Assembly (NCBI GenBank): GCA_949987705.1
Contig: OX465282.1
Location: forward strand, 42,806,039-42,870,038
DNA from: Thereva unica
Taxonomy: Eukaryota; Arthropoda; Insecta; Diptera; Therevidae
Direction: 5' to 3'
DNA: 64,000 nt
Both the position numbers and the translations under genes were made by a program. Under the pieces are notes generated by a model. That model had not been told where the DNA came from. It was given only the letters and a program-made list of their open reading frames with translations, and did no database searches. The first letter of the stretch is position 1, and every line of letters begins with the position of its first letter. Of this stretch, positions 46,351 to 57,541 are shown in pieces.

Positions 46351-48034
46351 TAGTAGAGCTATGTCACTCCGGCGCCACCTCCTAGGTGGCTTAGAACTCG
46401 CCTAGGATTTGGGGGGGTCTGAAAGCTCTACATGTACGTGCACGAGGTGTTTTAGGTTTGTGTCTTGGATAAGGTGGCTTGAAAGCTCTTCATGTATGGG
46501 TATGAGGTGTGAAGGTGGCTTAGAGTTGGTGTGTGGAGATGGGTGAAAGCTCTTTATGTACGTGTACGAGATGTTTTGGGTTTGGGTCTTGGGTTAGGTG
46601 GTTTGAAAGCTGTTTATGGAGGTTGGGTGTCTTGGATGGGGTGGCTTGGAGTTGGTGGGTGGAGATGGGTGGTCCAGAGCGTGTATGGGATTTGGTGTGG
46701 GACCGGGGTGGGATTTGAAAGCTGTGTTGTTGAGTGCCACCTGTGGGAAGCTAGTTGAATTTCCGTGTTGATTTGGTCCAGAGCTGGCATGGGATTTGAG
46801 GTGTGACTTAAAGCTCTGGATGTATGTTTCTTGGATAGGGTGGCGCAGAAATGGCATGGGATATGGCCCAGAGCTGGCATGGGATTTGGGGATGTGACTT
46901 AAGGCTCTGGATGTATGTTTGCGTGGTCCAGAACCGGCATGGGGCGGGAAGTTGGTGCGAGATGTGAGCGCCAGCTGTGAGAAGCTAGTTGAACTAAGAA
47001 TTAAAGAAGCTCTTGGGGAACCTTTGGATAAATTTCTCTGTGAGTGGAATTAAACTAAGCTGTGTGTGGGGGATTGAGAGCTTTGGTTTCGAGATGTTTT
47101 CTGTAGTATTAATTCTGGTGCTTTGGAATGAGCTTTGATTCTGGAGCAAAAATATACATATAATTCAGTGAAGAACTGGACTTTCAAGTAACACTAAGAA
47201 TTAAATTAAGCTTTAGCTGAGATGGCTATATATTATTCTCGACAACAACCCGGTGCGATCTGTAAGCTATGATCTGGATTGCAACCATATGCCATGATAT
47301 ATTATTATTATTATTATTATCTTCCAAAGAATTTTTAATGAGAATACTCACCTCAAGTCGCAATATTATAACAACCGCAACTTGAAAATTGCTAAGTGGT
47401 CAAAAAGATGAAAAAGATATTTCCCATAAGCATCAACAATGCAGCGAATGCTCCCATTTTCATCAGACTTGTGATGCTGGATATATTATATTTTTAAACA
47501 ATAAATTTAAGGTAAAATACCTTTCACAAACCACAAATATTACACACACTAAGAAGTGGCAAAAAGCTGCCGCAAAAAATACTCGGTCACATACTAAAAA
47601 CAATGAAGATTCCCATTATCAGCTAACTTATGCCTTAATTATTCAATCTTGAACGTATTGGATAAATTCTATTATTTAAACTGATCACCTTAAGTGCTAA
47701 TTGTACCCAATGAGTAAATTTTAATAACGGTTAAATAAGAAAACATCGGATTCCTTATCAAGCAATGATGTGAAAATTTCAGTCTTCTCATGCTGCGAAC
47801 GTTTATTGAGATAAACAAAGTGCATCAGTGAATGTAATCAGCAAGTTAGTACTGAAAAGAAAAAAATTAAACGGCAGAGCAAACTTCTGAAATATTTAAT
47901 AAAGTTAGGGTATTAAAAAGAGTTGTTGTTGTTGTAATAGCTACAAATAAAAAACCTATTAATTAGAACACATATTATTTTTATTCTGATAAATCATACA
48001 ATTATTTGTTTATTCAAGATACAGCACAGTATTA
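46351..48034. other. Non-coding, GT-rich degenerate repeats and spacer
   Basis: Between 46430 and 46990 phrases such as GGTGGCTT(G/A)(A/G)A, TGAAAGCTCTT, GGCATGGGAT and CTTGGATAGGGTGGC recur in loose order. An ATT microsatellite lies at 47301-47320. The open frame 47389-47652 is not convincing. The left border of Polinton 2 is probably between 47.4 and 48.0 kb, but I cannot place it. Confidence 0.45.
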
Positions 48035-48418
48035 TTATTCACCAGGAAATTTCCTTTTCTTGTTGTTAGGATTGTAAAAATTAGGGATTTCACTTGAATT
48101 ATCGGTATAAAAACTATAATTAACTGGAATGGCATCAATTTGTACAAACTTGAAAATAAATGTCTTCCCCTGCGGTCCAGAATTGATTACGTGGAAATTT
48201 CCTTTGTTGTTGATGTCTTGTAAGGCTGCATCAGAAAGTGAACTGTACCTGGCTGGTAGCAAAAGCTGATGCTCCTTTAACTCGAGATGAATCCGAACAC
48301 CATACACTGTTTCAAGCCTGCTTGCAGATTTTATTTTATATGGGGTTCCAAACTCCATGTCGGACATCCTTAAGTATGGTGAGTATTCCAAGCTTTTCAG
48401 TTCTGTTGCTGTATCCAT
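48035..48418 (-). CDS. Polinton 2 conserved small protein, 127 aa
   Basis: Intact frame from ATG at 48418. It resembles a family of short proteins common in insect Polinton-like elements: a start MxxxxxLKSLEYSPYLRM, then GTPYKIKSAS(R)LETVYG, then LLLPARYSSLSDAAL. It sits divergent to PolB. A single-stranded-DNA-binding role would fit its place next to the polymerase, but nothing in the sequence shows it. Confidence 0.5.
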   Translation of the reverse strand: MDTATELKSLEYSPYLRMSDMEFGTPYKIKSASRLETVYGVRIHLELKEHQLLLPARYSSLSDAALQDINNKGNFHVINSGPQGKTFIFKFVQIDAIPVNYSFYTDNSSEIPNFYNPNNKKRKFPGE

Positions 48419-48491
48419 GTTTCTGGGGCTGATGCTGTTGATCTCCAGGTGGTTGGGGTTGAACTGCTAGCGTTCTCCTTCACAGTTCTCA

Positions 48492-48498
48492 TTATATA
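48492..48498 (-). promoter_or_regulatory. TATA box of the 127-aa gene
   Basis: On the minus strand TATATAA lies about 75 bp before the ATG at 48418, in GGGTATATAATGAG. Confidence 0.5.
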
Positions 48499-48539
48499 CC
48501 CTACATCTAGAAACATGATTGAACTTGTCCATGAGTCCA

Positions 48540-48850
48540 TAGATGCACCTGTCTAAACAACTTTGGGGTGGAAGTTTTCATGATGCACCTGTGTAAACAA
48601 CTTTTGGGGCCTAGGAATTCGCTACGTCAGCAGTTTTTGCACCTGCGTGAGAAAGCTATAGACCGGAAGTTGGTAAATTGAATTGAATTCCATGCACCTG
48701 TGTAAACAACTTTTGGGGGAAGGGGTAGGGATTTGCCTGTCTGTGACTATGGTGATGCAATTCCATCTAAGACAGCCGGATACCGGAAGTTGGTAAATTT
48801 TGTACTTGTCCATGAGTTCCATGCACCTATGTAAACAACACTTAGGGTCA
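48540..48850. repeat. Repeats between the divergent 127-aa gene and PolB
   Basis: (G/C)ATGCACCT(G/A)TGTAAACAAC occurs four times (about 48543, 48582, 48690, 48820), and ACCGGAAGTTGGTAAATT twice (about 48661 and 48783), with GGAATTTGCTACGT-like strings between. The arrangement lies between two TATA promoters and might bind a regulator. Confidence 0.6.
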
Positions 48851-48913
48851 GGAATTTGCTACATAGGCAGATTTGCATGATCGAACTTGTTCATGTTGTG
48901 CAATTGCGGGTAT

Positions 48914-48920
48914 TATAAAA
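48914..48920 (+). promoter_or_regulatory. TATA box of PolB
   Basis: TATAAAA lies about 30 bp before a TTCACAGTTT initiator-like sequence and 180 bp before the PolB ATG. Confidence 0.5.
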
Positions 48921-49098
48921 GAAGCAGTAGCAGTAGTATTTTCACAGTTTACAACGAGCATCCCGCGAGTTAACTAGTAAAGTGTTATTAATTACGACTC
49001 CTGCTAATACTGGTGATTTTAACAGTGAGCATCCAACCAATTTAACAAGTGCTAAGTGAAAAGTTTTGTTTTTGTTATTAATTATTATAACTTTTAAA

Positions 49099-52000
49099 AT
49101 GGATACACGCAGTATAATGAGTGGACTAAAAAAGCAAGCAGCAGATTGCTTAAGGGACAGAGACGCTGCGCAAAGTGTTATTATTACAAAGGTGTGTGGT
49201 TTATTCATTAAAAAAATAAAAGCAGCATGCAGGGCCGAAAAGCAGATTGGGACCAAACAACACTATCAAAATTGTATTGCGCAACTAAGAGGTTTACAAG
49301 TATTGTTGAAAGCTGGCAGCAGCCACCATGGAGCAGGTGTGCAGGAAGGAGGAAGAAGTGAAAAAAGAAGTGCTCGTGTACGCTGGGAAGAGCTGCATAA
49401 TGCGTTTGCATCACGAATCAGGACAGGCGTCATCATTAATATAAAGCACATCGAAGTGAAGCAATTTTTAAAGGATGGTTATGCTTTGTTTGAGCGGCGC
49501 GTTAAGAACATTTTAAAGAAGCATAATTTCGTCAAGACATCAACGACTTTAAGCTGCGAGTATGTTAAGCATGGTGTCAATGATGGTGATATTATAAGCG
49601 ACATAAAATACTTTCACACCAAAACTACACCCATTGGGAGCACCGATGATCTGGAACAGTGGTTTTTGAAAAACGTGCAGGATGATCTATTGACCCAAGT
49701 TGAGGAGTTCCAAGAGAAAGATAGCGGCTGGGCTTTACATACCATAGTGAACTTAATGGTGAATATAAACAAATACGAACCATTAAGAGGATCATCCTAT
49801 ATAAAATTGCCGCAAATCATCGCAGCAAAACAGGCATGCGTAAATGTGAGGAATAATGATAATGCATGCTTTGCGTGGGCAGTGGTCTCAGCTTTGCATC
49901 CAGTAGAGCGTAGGGATCATGCTTATAGAACATCAAAGTACCCGCACTACAACAATGTGCTAAACTTGAGCGGGATTACTTTTCCAGTTACACTAAACCA
50001 AATAAAAACATTTGAAGAAAACAACAGATTATCAATTAATGTTTTCATACTGGAAAAGGAAAAGATGAGCGAATACACGACTGTTCCAGCTTACTTAACG
50101 AAGAAGAAATTGGATTAACACATCAACCTGCTAATGATAAAGTCAGATTATGACTGCAGTGAGGACGAAGATGATGATAGTGCTATTGTTTATCATTTCT
50201 GCTGGATTAAAAACTTATCGCGTTTGGTGTGTAGCCAGGTTTCTAAAAATAAACATAAAAAATATATCTGTGATAGATGTTTATTTTATTTTTATACTGA
50301 AGAAAAGCTCGCAGCGCACGTGCCTGAGTGTGAAAAGGTGAATGACTGTAAAGTTGCTTTTCATAAGGAGAAATTTATCACTTTTAAAAATTATAATTAT
50401 AAGAATCCAGTGCCATTTACAGTATATGCAGATTTGGAGTCAATATTGATACCTGTTACCGATGGTGGTAGTAATGGTGATAAGACAAGGAAAATTCAAG
50501 AACATGAAGTTCATAGTATTGGATTATATTTTCACTGCTATTAAGATGAATCTCTATCATTTTACCGATCGAATCGTGGAAAAACGTGTCTTCAGTGGTT
50601 TACATTGCAGCTGCAGGAGATGGCAAATATAGCCGAAGAGCAAATAAAGGATATAAAACCACTAGCACCGTTATCAGCGCAGGAAAAGTGCATTCAATTA
50701 AACCAACCATGCTGCCATATATGCGAGAAACCCTTTGCGCTTGGTGAAACCAGAGTGAGGGATCATTGCCCCCTCACAGGCAAATATCGTGGACCAGCAC
50801 ACAACAGCTGCAACATCAATTATAATGATTGCCGCAACATCCCAGTCATTTTCCACAATTTATCAGGATATGATGCGCATTTCATAATCAAGGATGTAGC
50901 ACTAACCATACCAGGAAAAGTGGATCTTTTACCGTTGAACAAAGAGCGGTACATTTCATTTACCAAACACATTGAAAAAAGCTCCATCAAGCTGAGATTC
51001 ATCGACTCTTATAGATTTATGGATGAATCTTTGGATAAACTAGCCGGACTGCTGCCTAAGGAAAAATTAAAAATAACAAAAGCTCAATGGCAAGACCTGG
51101 ATGTTGAAAGCTTCAACCTTCTCACGCGCAAAGGAGTTTTCCCATATGACTTCATCGATGGTTGGGATAAATTGGAGTGTAATAGTTTACCTAGCGTGGA
51201 GCATTTTTATAATAAAATGATTGATGAGCCGATAACTGAAAAAGATTATGAACATGCGCAAAAAGTGTGGGAAAAATTTAACATTAAAAGCCTGGGAGAG
51301 TATTCAGATTTGTATTTAAAAACAGATGTTCTTCTGCTGGCGGATATTTTTACAAATTTTAGAGCTATGGGACTGGAGACTTACAAACTTGACCCTGCAC
51401 ACGTCTTCACACTGCCTGGATATACATGGGCAGCGATGCTGTATTACACGGGAGTGCGCTTAGAAAGGATAATGGATGTTGACATGCTTTTATTTATTGA
51501 AAAATCTTGCCGAGGTGGAATTAGCCAATGCTGCTGCAGATATAGTGAAGCCAACAATAAATATATGAAAAACTTTAAACCGGATGAAGAAACTAAATAT
51601 CTGATGTACTATGACGTGAATAATTTATATGGATGGGCCATGTCGCAATCACTTCCAACCGGAAACTTTAAATGGATTGATAATGTTGATGTTATGAGTG
51701 TTGATGATAATTCACCGATCGGCTATATGTTGGAGGTAGATCTTGAATACCCGCAGGAGCTGCATAATTTGCATAAAGATTTTCCATTTTGCCCCACTCA
51801 TTCAGCACCACCAGGATCAAAACAAGGCAAACTTTTAACCACTTTACACACCAAAGAAAAATATGTTATACATTACCGCAACCTAAAACAATGTTTATCA
51901 CATGGACTAATACTCAAGAAAATTCACCGCATTCTGCAGTTCGATCAATCACCATGGCTTAAACCATATGTGGACTTAAATACAGATAAAAGGAAACAAG

Positions 52001-52851
52001 CCAAAAATGCCTACGAGAAGAACCAATATAAGAAAATAATTAATGCTGTTTTCGGAAAAACTATGGAAAATGTGCGAAAATATTCAAACATAAAACTATG
52101 TACAAAGTGGGAGGGGCGGTATGGCGCTAGAAACCTCATTGCAGCACCGAATTTCCATAGTCGCGCAATTTTCAATGAAAATTTAGTAGCAGTTGAATTA
52201 CGAAAGCTGGTAGTTAAATTCGATAAACCATTATACATTGGTATGGCGATTCTCGACATTTCTAAAATAGCACTGTACGAATTCCATTATGACTTTATGC
52301 TAAAAGAGTTGGATGCTGCTAAATGCAAAATAATGTACATGGATACGGATTCATTAGTATATGAAATAAAAAATGTTGACATATACAATATTATGAAGAA
52401 AAACATAGATAAATTTGATACTAGTGATTATCCTATGACCAACCAGTTTAATATGCCGCAAGCAAATAAAAAAGTTCCTGGATTGATGAAAGATGAATTA
52501 AATGGCCGAATAATGACATTGTTTGTAGGCTTAAGGTCTAAAATGTACTCCCTTGAAATAGATGGCGTTGATGAAGTGAAGAAAGCAAAAGGGGTAAAGA
52601 AGAACGTTGTGGCGAAAACTTTGCAGATTAGCGACTATATTGAATGTTTGCAAAATTCAAAAAGCAAGATAGCTGAGCAAAAAAGCATTCGTTCATATAG
52701 TCATAAAGTGTACACTTTAAACCAAGCAAAGATCGCTTTAAACCCACAGGATGATAAACGCTGCATTATGGACAACGGGATCGACACTCTACCATGGGGA
52801 CATTTTTCAGTGCAGCAGCAGCAGCAGCAAGAAGACATGGATGTAGAATAA
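49099..52851 (+). pseudogene. polB: Polinton 2 protein-primed-type DNA polymerase B, two in-frame TAA stops
   Basis: One reading frame of 1,250 codons from ATG at 49099 (context AAAATGG). It is broken only by TAA at codon 340 (50116-50118) and codon 482 (50542-50544); no frameshift is seen. Domains in order: a basic N-terminal region; a KACVNV-like block (QACVNVRNNDNACFAWAVVS); a zinc motif CDRC with H and C; exonuclease motif YADLESIL (D445); an HNH/endonuclease VII-like zinc block (C538 to about 575, with VRDHCPLTGKYRG); polymerase motif A YYDVNNLYGWA (D839); motif B NAVFGK (982-987); motif C YMDTDS (D1082, D1084). It would replicate the linear element genome. The tail is Gln-rich. Confidence 0.9.
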
Positions 52852-52883
52852 AACTCACACAAGTGCAATATGTAAATAGTATG

Positions 52884-52927
52884 AATAAAAGAATAATTAT
52901 AACTTTTTATAAAAAATCTGTTTTATT
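52884..52927. terminator. Convergent poly(A) signals of PolB and the minus-strand cluster
   Basis: AATAAA at 52884-52889 follows the PolB stop by about 35 bp. On the minus strand AATAAA at 52922-52927 follows the stop of the 139-aa gene by about 40 bp. The two gene groups converge here. The same pair is repeated 4,575 bp to the right. Confidence 0.65.
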
Positions 52928-52966
52928 TAAAAAATCCCTTATTACAAAAACATTTTTTAGAGCACA

Positions 52967-53386
52967 TCAGCCTTCGTGTATTATGCAGGATAAGAAGCCA
53001 TTTGTTGTTGTTGTCTTTAGTTTGGGGCATCCCTCTCCTTCTACATCATATATGGTTAGCTCCTCTCCAAATAATTCCTGAATCCATTGTTTCTTTCCAG
53101 CTCCTTTAACATAGATTATTTTATGATGCAGCGGATCTCCAACTGAATATAGTGTGCGGTAGGGAATGTATCCATCACCCCATCTGAATCCATGGTGATT
53201 GTGTCTCAGCCACTCAACTTGTTTCTTTTCAGACCGAGTTAGATGTTTATGTGGGAATGGTGGTTGGAATATGTAGTGCTGCATTTGATTTTCACAATTT
53301 AAAAGGGCCAATTCTTTGAAAATAAATTGATTGTTTTGTAATTTGAATCCTTGAAGATCGATGATAATGGCATCCATTTCAAGCAA
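52967..53386 (-). CDS. Polinton 2 conserved protein of unknown function, 139 aa
   Basis: Intact frame. It begins with MDAIIIDLQGFKLQNNQFIF after a short lead, followed by FQPPFPHKHLTRSEKKQVEW, a NHHGFRWGDG motif, IIYVKGAGKKQWI and a C-terminal GCPKL. This set recurs in uncharacterised proteins of many insects. The fold may be nuclease-like, but I cannot name catalytic residues. The ATG overlaps the end of the capsid-like gene by 8 bp (53379-53386), so both are likely read from one transcript. Confidence 0.6.
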   Translation of the reverse strand: MLEMDAIIIDLQGFKLQNNQFIFKELALLNCENQMQHYIFQPPFPHKHLTRSEKKQVEWLRHNHHGFRWGDGYIPYRTLYSVGDPLHHKIIYVKGAGKKQWIQELFGEELTIYDVEGEGCPKLKTTTTNGFLSCIIHEG

Positions 53387-54578
53387 TTTTCCTGACTTCG
53401 TTGGTTAGAGGTGTATATTCCACTATTCGATCATGTAGCAATAAACAGTATGCTGTTGTGTTAGTGGGAACGTTTTCCGATGTTTTGAATTCCAACCTTA
53501 TATCCACAGGACCTGTTTTAATGGTTTCGTTTTGCCGAGAGCAATCAATGACTACGATCGGAGCATCACGCATAAACTCTTCCCTTGAGAGTAGTGGCTG
53601 CAACTGGCGTCCATAGTATGAAGTTTGGAATTTTATATACATATCATATAGGAGAGCGTATTTATGAGCATCAAATTTCAAGTTCAGGTCATCATATGGG
53701 TATGATTCCGAATTCAAGTGCACTTTAACATCTGTCAGCTTGCAGTGGTCAAACTTACTGACATCCTTTGTTTTATCATTTTTACGATTTGTTTGGAGAG
53801 CTAGTATGACATATCGGGGCTTTTCCATCTGCGATGACGTTTTGACAGACCACGTGTGATGAGTCGTTGCTGGTAGCGTGGGGTACTCGTATATGTCCCA
53901 GCTCCTAAATGGCATTTGTATTTCACGACCGCTTTCAATGATTTTATATAAAGCAATTTTCTCATGATCGGCCACATTAACATGGGGAATGCGCCACTGA
54001 AGTTTCGAGATTGAGATGTTTACATCATCTGTCGGTGATATGACCGCATCTTCATCCATCCTGCTTCGTATTAATATGAGTTCATGTTTAGCGTTAGCGA
54101 TAATTTTATTGTAATCTTCAGCAAAGCCCAGCAATGTTTTTAGAGGGATGCAGAAATTGAAGAATCCATGGGGGGATGTAATTGATTTATCCGGCGACCA
54201 ACTAGCGTTGTATAACATGCGACTCTCATTTGGGTTTAATGATATGTAATTTTTTAGTGTTGTTGCTATTCCAAGATTTCGAGTTCTATCAATTTCTACA
54301 CCATTGATTTCATAGCGAATTTCCTCAAAGAGAAACGCTATAGCATTATTTACTAGCCCTGCAGTGCTGGACATTGTTCAGTCAGGTTTAGTTACTGTTC
54401 CCTCAATGTATATGAAACTTTCAGCTGGGAGGATATACAGGTCTTGGTTTTGCACTGGAATGCGGGTTTCATCACTATTTTTAAATGAAGAGGCGAACGA
54501 TGAGTAAGTGTGGTAGTCAATTTTTGTTATGCTATTATCATGGCTTGTGCCTTCAGTAATATCCAAGATGTTATTCAT
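53379..54578 (-). pseudogene. Polinton 2 capsid-like protein, one in-frame TGA
   Basis: One frame of 399 sense codons plus a TGA at 54375-54377, after codon 66. The start region has YHTYSSFASSFKNSDETRI and PVQNQDLYILPAESFIYIEG, followed after the stop by LVNNAIAFLFEEIRYEINGV and EIDRTRNLG. It belongs to a family seen in insect Polinton-like elements; length, position and strand-rich character suggest the double jelly-roll major capsid protein. It differs from the capsid family of Polinton 1. Its ATG overlaps the stop of the 37-aa ORF (ATGA), and its end overlaps the 139-aa gene. Confidence 0.65.
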
Positions 54579-54688
54579 TGCTTCAAATTTAGTCCTATTG
54601 ATTTTAGAAATTGTATATTATCAGCTCTCAGTTGACGTCTTGCTCGCTTCAAGGTTGCCGGTTGACTAATGTTTTCCATGAAGTTCAT
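54575..54688 (-). CDS. Polinton 2 small ORF, 37 aa
   Basis: ATG at 54686-54688, stop TGA overlapping the ATG of the capsid-like gene as ATGA. The peptide is basic, with PATLKRARRQLRADNIQFLK as its core. The ATGA overlap, its place between two structural genes and a non-random composition speak for a real gene. The function is unknown. Confidence 0.5.
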   Translation of the reverse strand: MNFMENISQPATLKRARRQLRADNIQFLKSIGLNLKQ

Positions 54689-54701
54689 CCTATTTATATG
54701 C

Positions 54702-55411
54702 TTATTGCTGCTGTTGCTCCCGTAGACTATCATTCTGTGGCTTTAAATGTAGCCTGATAGTTATCTTTTCACCTCGAAAATTTATTAAATCTCCGTCCTG
54801 ATCAACTAGCTTTAGTGTGAGCGAACTAACACGTTTGACGTTTACCGGTAAATAGATCACATTCGCTGGAACCTCTACTATTTTATAGCCTGGCCCCACG
54901 GTTGGGGCAAATTCATGCAGCATATGCACCTGTTTATTGTTGATGTATGAGCCTGATATGATGTTACATTCAACCCTTATAGTATTAACTTTTATAATAT
55001 TGACGGGTAGATCTGATGTATGTAATATATTTGCTTCCAGTACACGTTTCCCAAATCCCAACAGCGATGCGATAGATCGCTCTTTATCAAAATGTATAAC
55101 TTCAGTAGCTTTTATTTCACTCTTCAAGGTATTATTGTTTGCCCTTATTAAGACTGTTGCCTTGCTGCTGCTCTTATTTAAGCTTTGCTGCACTGAAGCC
55201 GCTATGTCATCAATCTCGTATGATCCAACAGGTATTTCGATACACGCATCTCCCACATGCATTAAGTTGTTGCCGTCATCAATATCGGTATAGAATTGTA
55301 TGTTTGAAAGTCAATTAATCCGCAAACGTAGTCTCCAGCTAATTCCAATGGGGGAAAGTATTCAGCGGTTAGAACCGATGCATTGCCAGTAAGAGAGAGT
55401 GTTATCGACAT
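54702..55411 (-). pseudogene. Polinton 2 penton-like/minor capsid protein, one frameshift
   Basis: It starts at ATG 55411 with MSITLSLTGNASVLTAEYFP and LELAGDYVCGLIDFQTYN. A one-base shift near 55275 leads into the frame 55262-54702. That part has IEIPVGSYEIDDIA, SIASLLGFGKRVLE, a DLPVNIIKVN block, the VHMLHEFAPTVGPGYKI motif and DQDGDLINFRGE near the end. This is a conserved family of insect Polinton-like elements; a single jelly-roll penton protein is the likely role, inferred from its place next to the capsid-like gene. The tail is Gln-rich. Confidence 0.55.
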
Positions 55412-55454
55412 GGCTACTTGTTATGAAATGTCTATGTTTACACTTGACGACGTC

Positions 55455-57426
55455 TTTCATAATCAAGGATGTAGCACTAACCATACCAGGAAAAGTGGAT
55501 CTTTTACCGTTGAACAAAGAGCGGTACATTTCATTTACCAAACACATTGAAAAAAGCTCCATCAAGCTGAGATTCATCGACTCTTATAGATTTATGGATG
55601 AATCTTTGGATAAACTAGCCGGACTGCTGCCTAAGGAAAAATTAAAAATAACAAAAGCTCAATGGCAAGACCTGGATGTTGAAAGCTTCAACCTTCTCAC
55701 GCGCAAAGGAGTTTTCCCATATGACTTCATCGATGGTTGGGATAAATTGGAGTGTAATAGTTTACCTAGCGTGGAGCATTTTTATAATAAAATGATTGAT
55801 GAGCCGATAACTGAAAAAGATTATGAACATGCGCAAAAAGTGTGGGAAAAATTTAACATTAAAAGCCTGGGAGAGTATTCAGATTTGTATTTAAAAACAG
55901 ATGTTCTTCTGCTGGCGGATATTTTTACAAATTTTAGAGCTATGGGACTGGAGACTTACAAACTTGACCCTGCACACGTCTTCACACTGCCTGGATATAC
56001 ATGGGCAGCGATGCTGTATTACACGGGAGTGCGCTTAGAAAGGATAATGGATGTTGACATGCTTTTATTTATTGAAAAATCTTGCCGAGGTGGAATTAGC
56101 CAATGCTGCTGCAGATATAGTGAAGCCAACAATAAATATATGAAAAACTTTAAACCGGATGAAGAAACTAAATATCTGATGTACTATGACGTGAATAATT
56201 TATATGGATGGGCCATGTCGCAATCACTTCCAACCGGAAACTTTAAATGGATTGATAATGTTGATGTTATGAGTGTTGATGATAATTCACCGATCGGCTA
56301 TATGTTGGAGGTAGATCTTGAATACCCGCAGGAGCTGCATAATTTGCATAAAGATTTTCCATTTTGCCCCACTCATTCAGCACCACCAGGATCAAAACAA
56401 GGCAAACTTTTAACCACTTTACACACCAAAGAAAAATATGTTATACATTACCGCAACCTAAAACAATGTTTATCACATGGACTAATACTCAAGAAAATTC
56501 ACCGCATTCTGCAGTTCGATCAATCACCATGGCTTAAACCATATGTGGACTTAAATACAGATAAAAGGAAACAAGCCAAAAATGCCTACGAGAAGAACCA
56601 ATATAAGAAAATAATTAATGCTGTTTTCGGAAAAACTATGGAAAATGTGCGAAAATATTCAAACATAAAACTATGTACAAAGTGGGAGGGGCGGTATGGC
56701 GCTAGAAACCTCATTGCAGCACCGAATTTCCATAGTCGCGCAATTTTCAATGAAAATTTAGTAGCAGTTGAATTACGAAAGCTGGTAGTTAAATTCGATA
56801 AACCATTATACATTGGTATGGCGATTCTCGACATTTCTAAAATAGCACTGTACGAATTCCATTATGACTTTATGCTAAAAGAGTTGGATGCTGCTAAATG
56901 CAAAATAATGTACATGGATACGGATTCATTAGTATATGAAATAAAAAATGTTGACATATACAATATTATGAAGAAAAACATAGATAAATTTGATACTAGT
57001 GATTATCCTATGACCAACCAGTTTAATATGCCGCAAGCAAATAAAAAAGTTCCTGGATTGATGAAAGATGAATTAAATGGCCGAATAATGACATTGTTTG
57101 TAGGCTTAAGGTCTAAAATGTACTCCCTTGAAATAGATGGCGTTGATGAAGTGAAGAAAGCAAAAGGGGTAAAGAAGAACGTTGTGGCGAAAACTTTGCA
57201 GATTAGCGACTATATTGAATGTTTGCAAAATTCAAAAAGCAAGATAGCTGAGCAAAAAAGCATTCGTTCATATAGTCATAAAGTGTACACTTTAAACCAA
57301 GCAAAGATCGCTTTAAACCCACAGGATGATAAACGCTGCATTATGGACAACGGGATCGACACTCTACCATGGGGACATTTTTCAGTGCAGCAGCAGCAGC
57401 AGCAAGAAGACATGGATGTAGAATAA
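55455..57426 (+). pseudogene. PolB fragment in the duplicated unit
   Basis: The 3' part of PolB (motifs A, B and C included) is repeated here. The N-terminal exonuclease and zinc regions are missing. The open frame begins upstream at 55399 in sequence antisense to the penton-like gene, so its first 20 residues are not PolB. It cannot give a full enzyme. Confidence 0.85.
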
Positions 57427-57541
57427 AACTCACACAAGTGCAATATGTAAATAGTATGAATAAAAGAATAATTATAACTTTTTATAAAAAATCTGTTTTA
57501 TTTAAAAAATCCCTTATTACAAAAACATTTTTTAGAGCACA

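Larger units (their letters stand above)
50880..55451. repeat. 4.57-kb tandem duplication, first unit
   Basis: The unit holds the PolB part from before codon 600 to its end and all minus-strand genes down to the penton-like gene. The same 4,572 bp recur at 55455-60026. All encoded frames have the same sequence in both, and I noticed no base difference. Three extra bases (GTC, 55452-55454) lie at the joint. Confidence 0.9.

Noticed and set aside
51608..52344. A retroviral or bacterial polymerase reading of the PolB ORF
   Set aside because: Motifs YYDVNNLYGWA, NAVFGK and YMDTDS are those of protein-primed family B polymerases.
52794..53081. A 95-aa plus-strand ORF across the end of PolB
   Set aside because: It is a shadow of PolB and of the antisense 139-aa gene; also repeated at 57369-57656.
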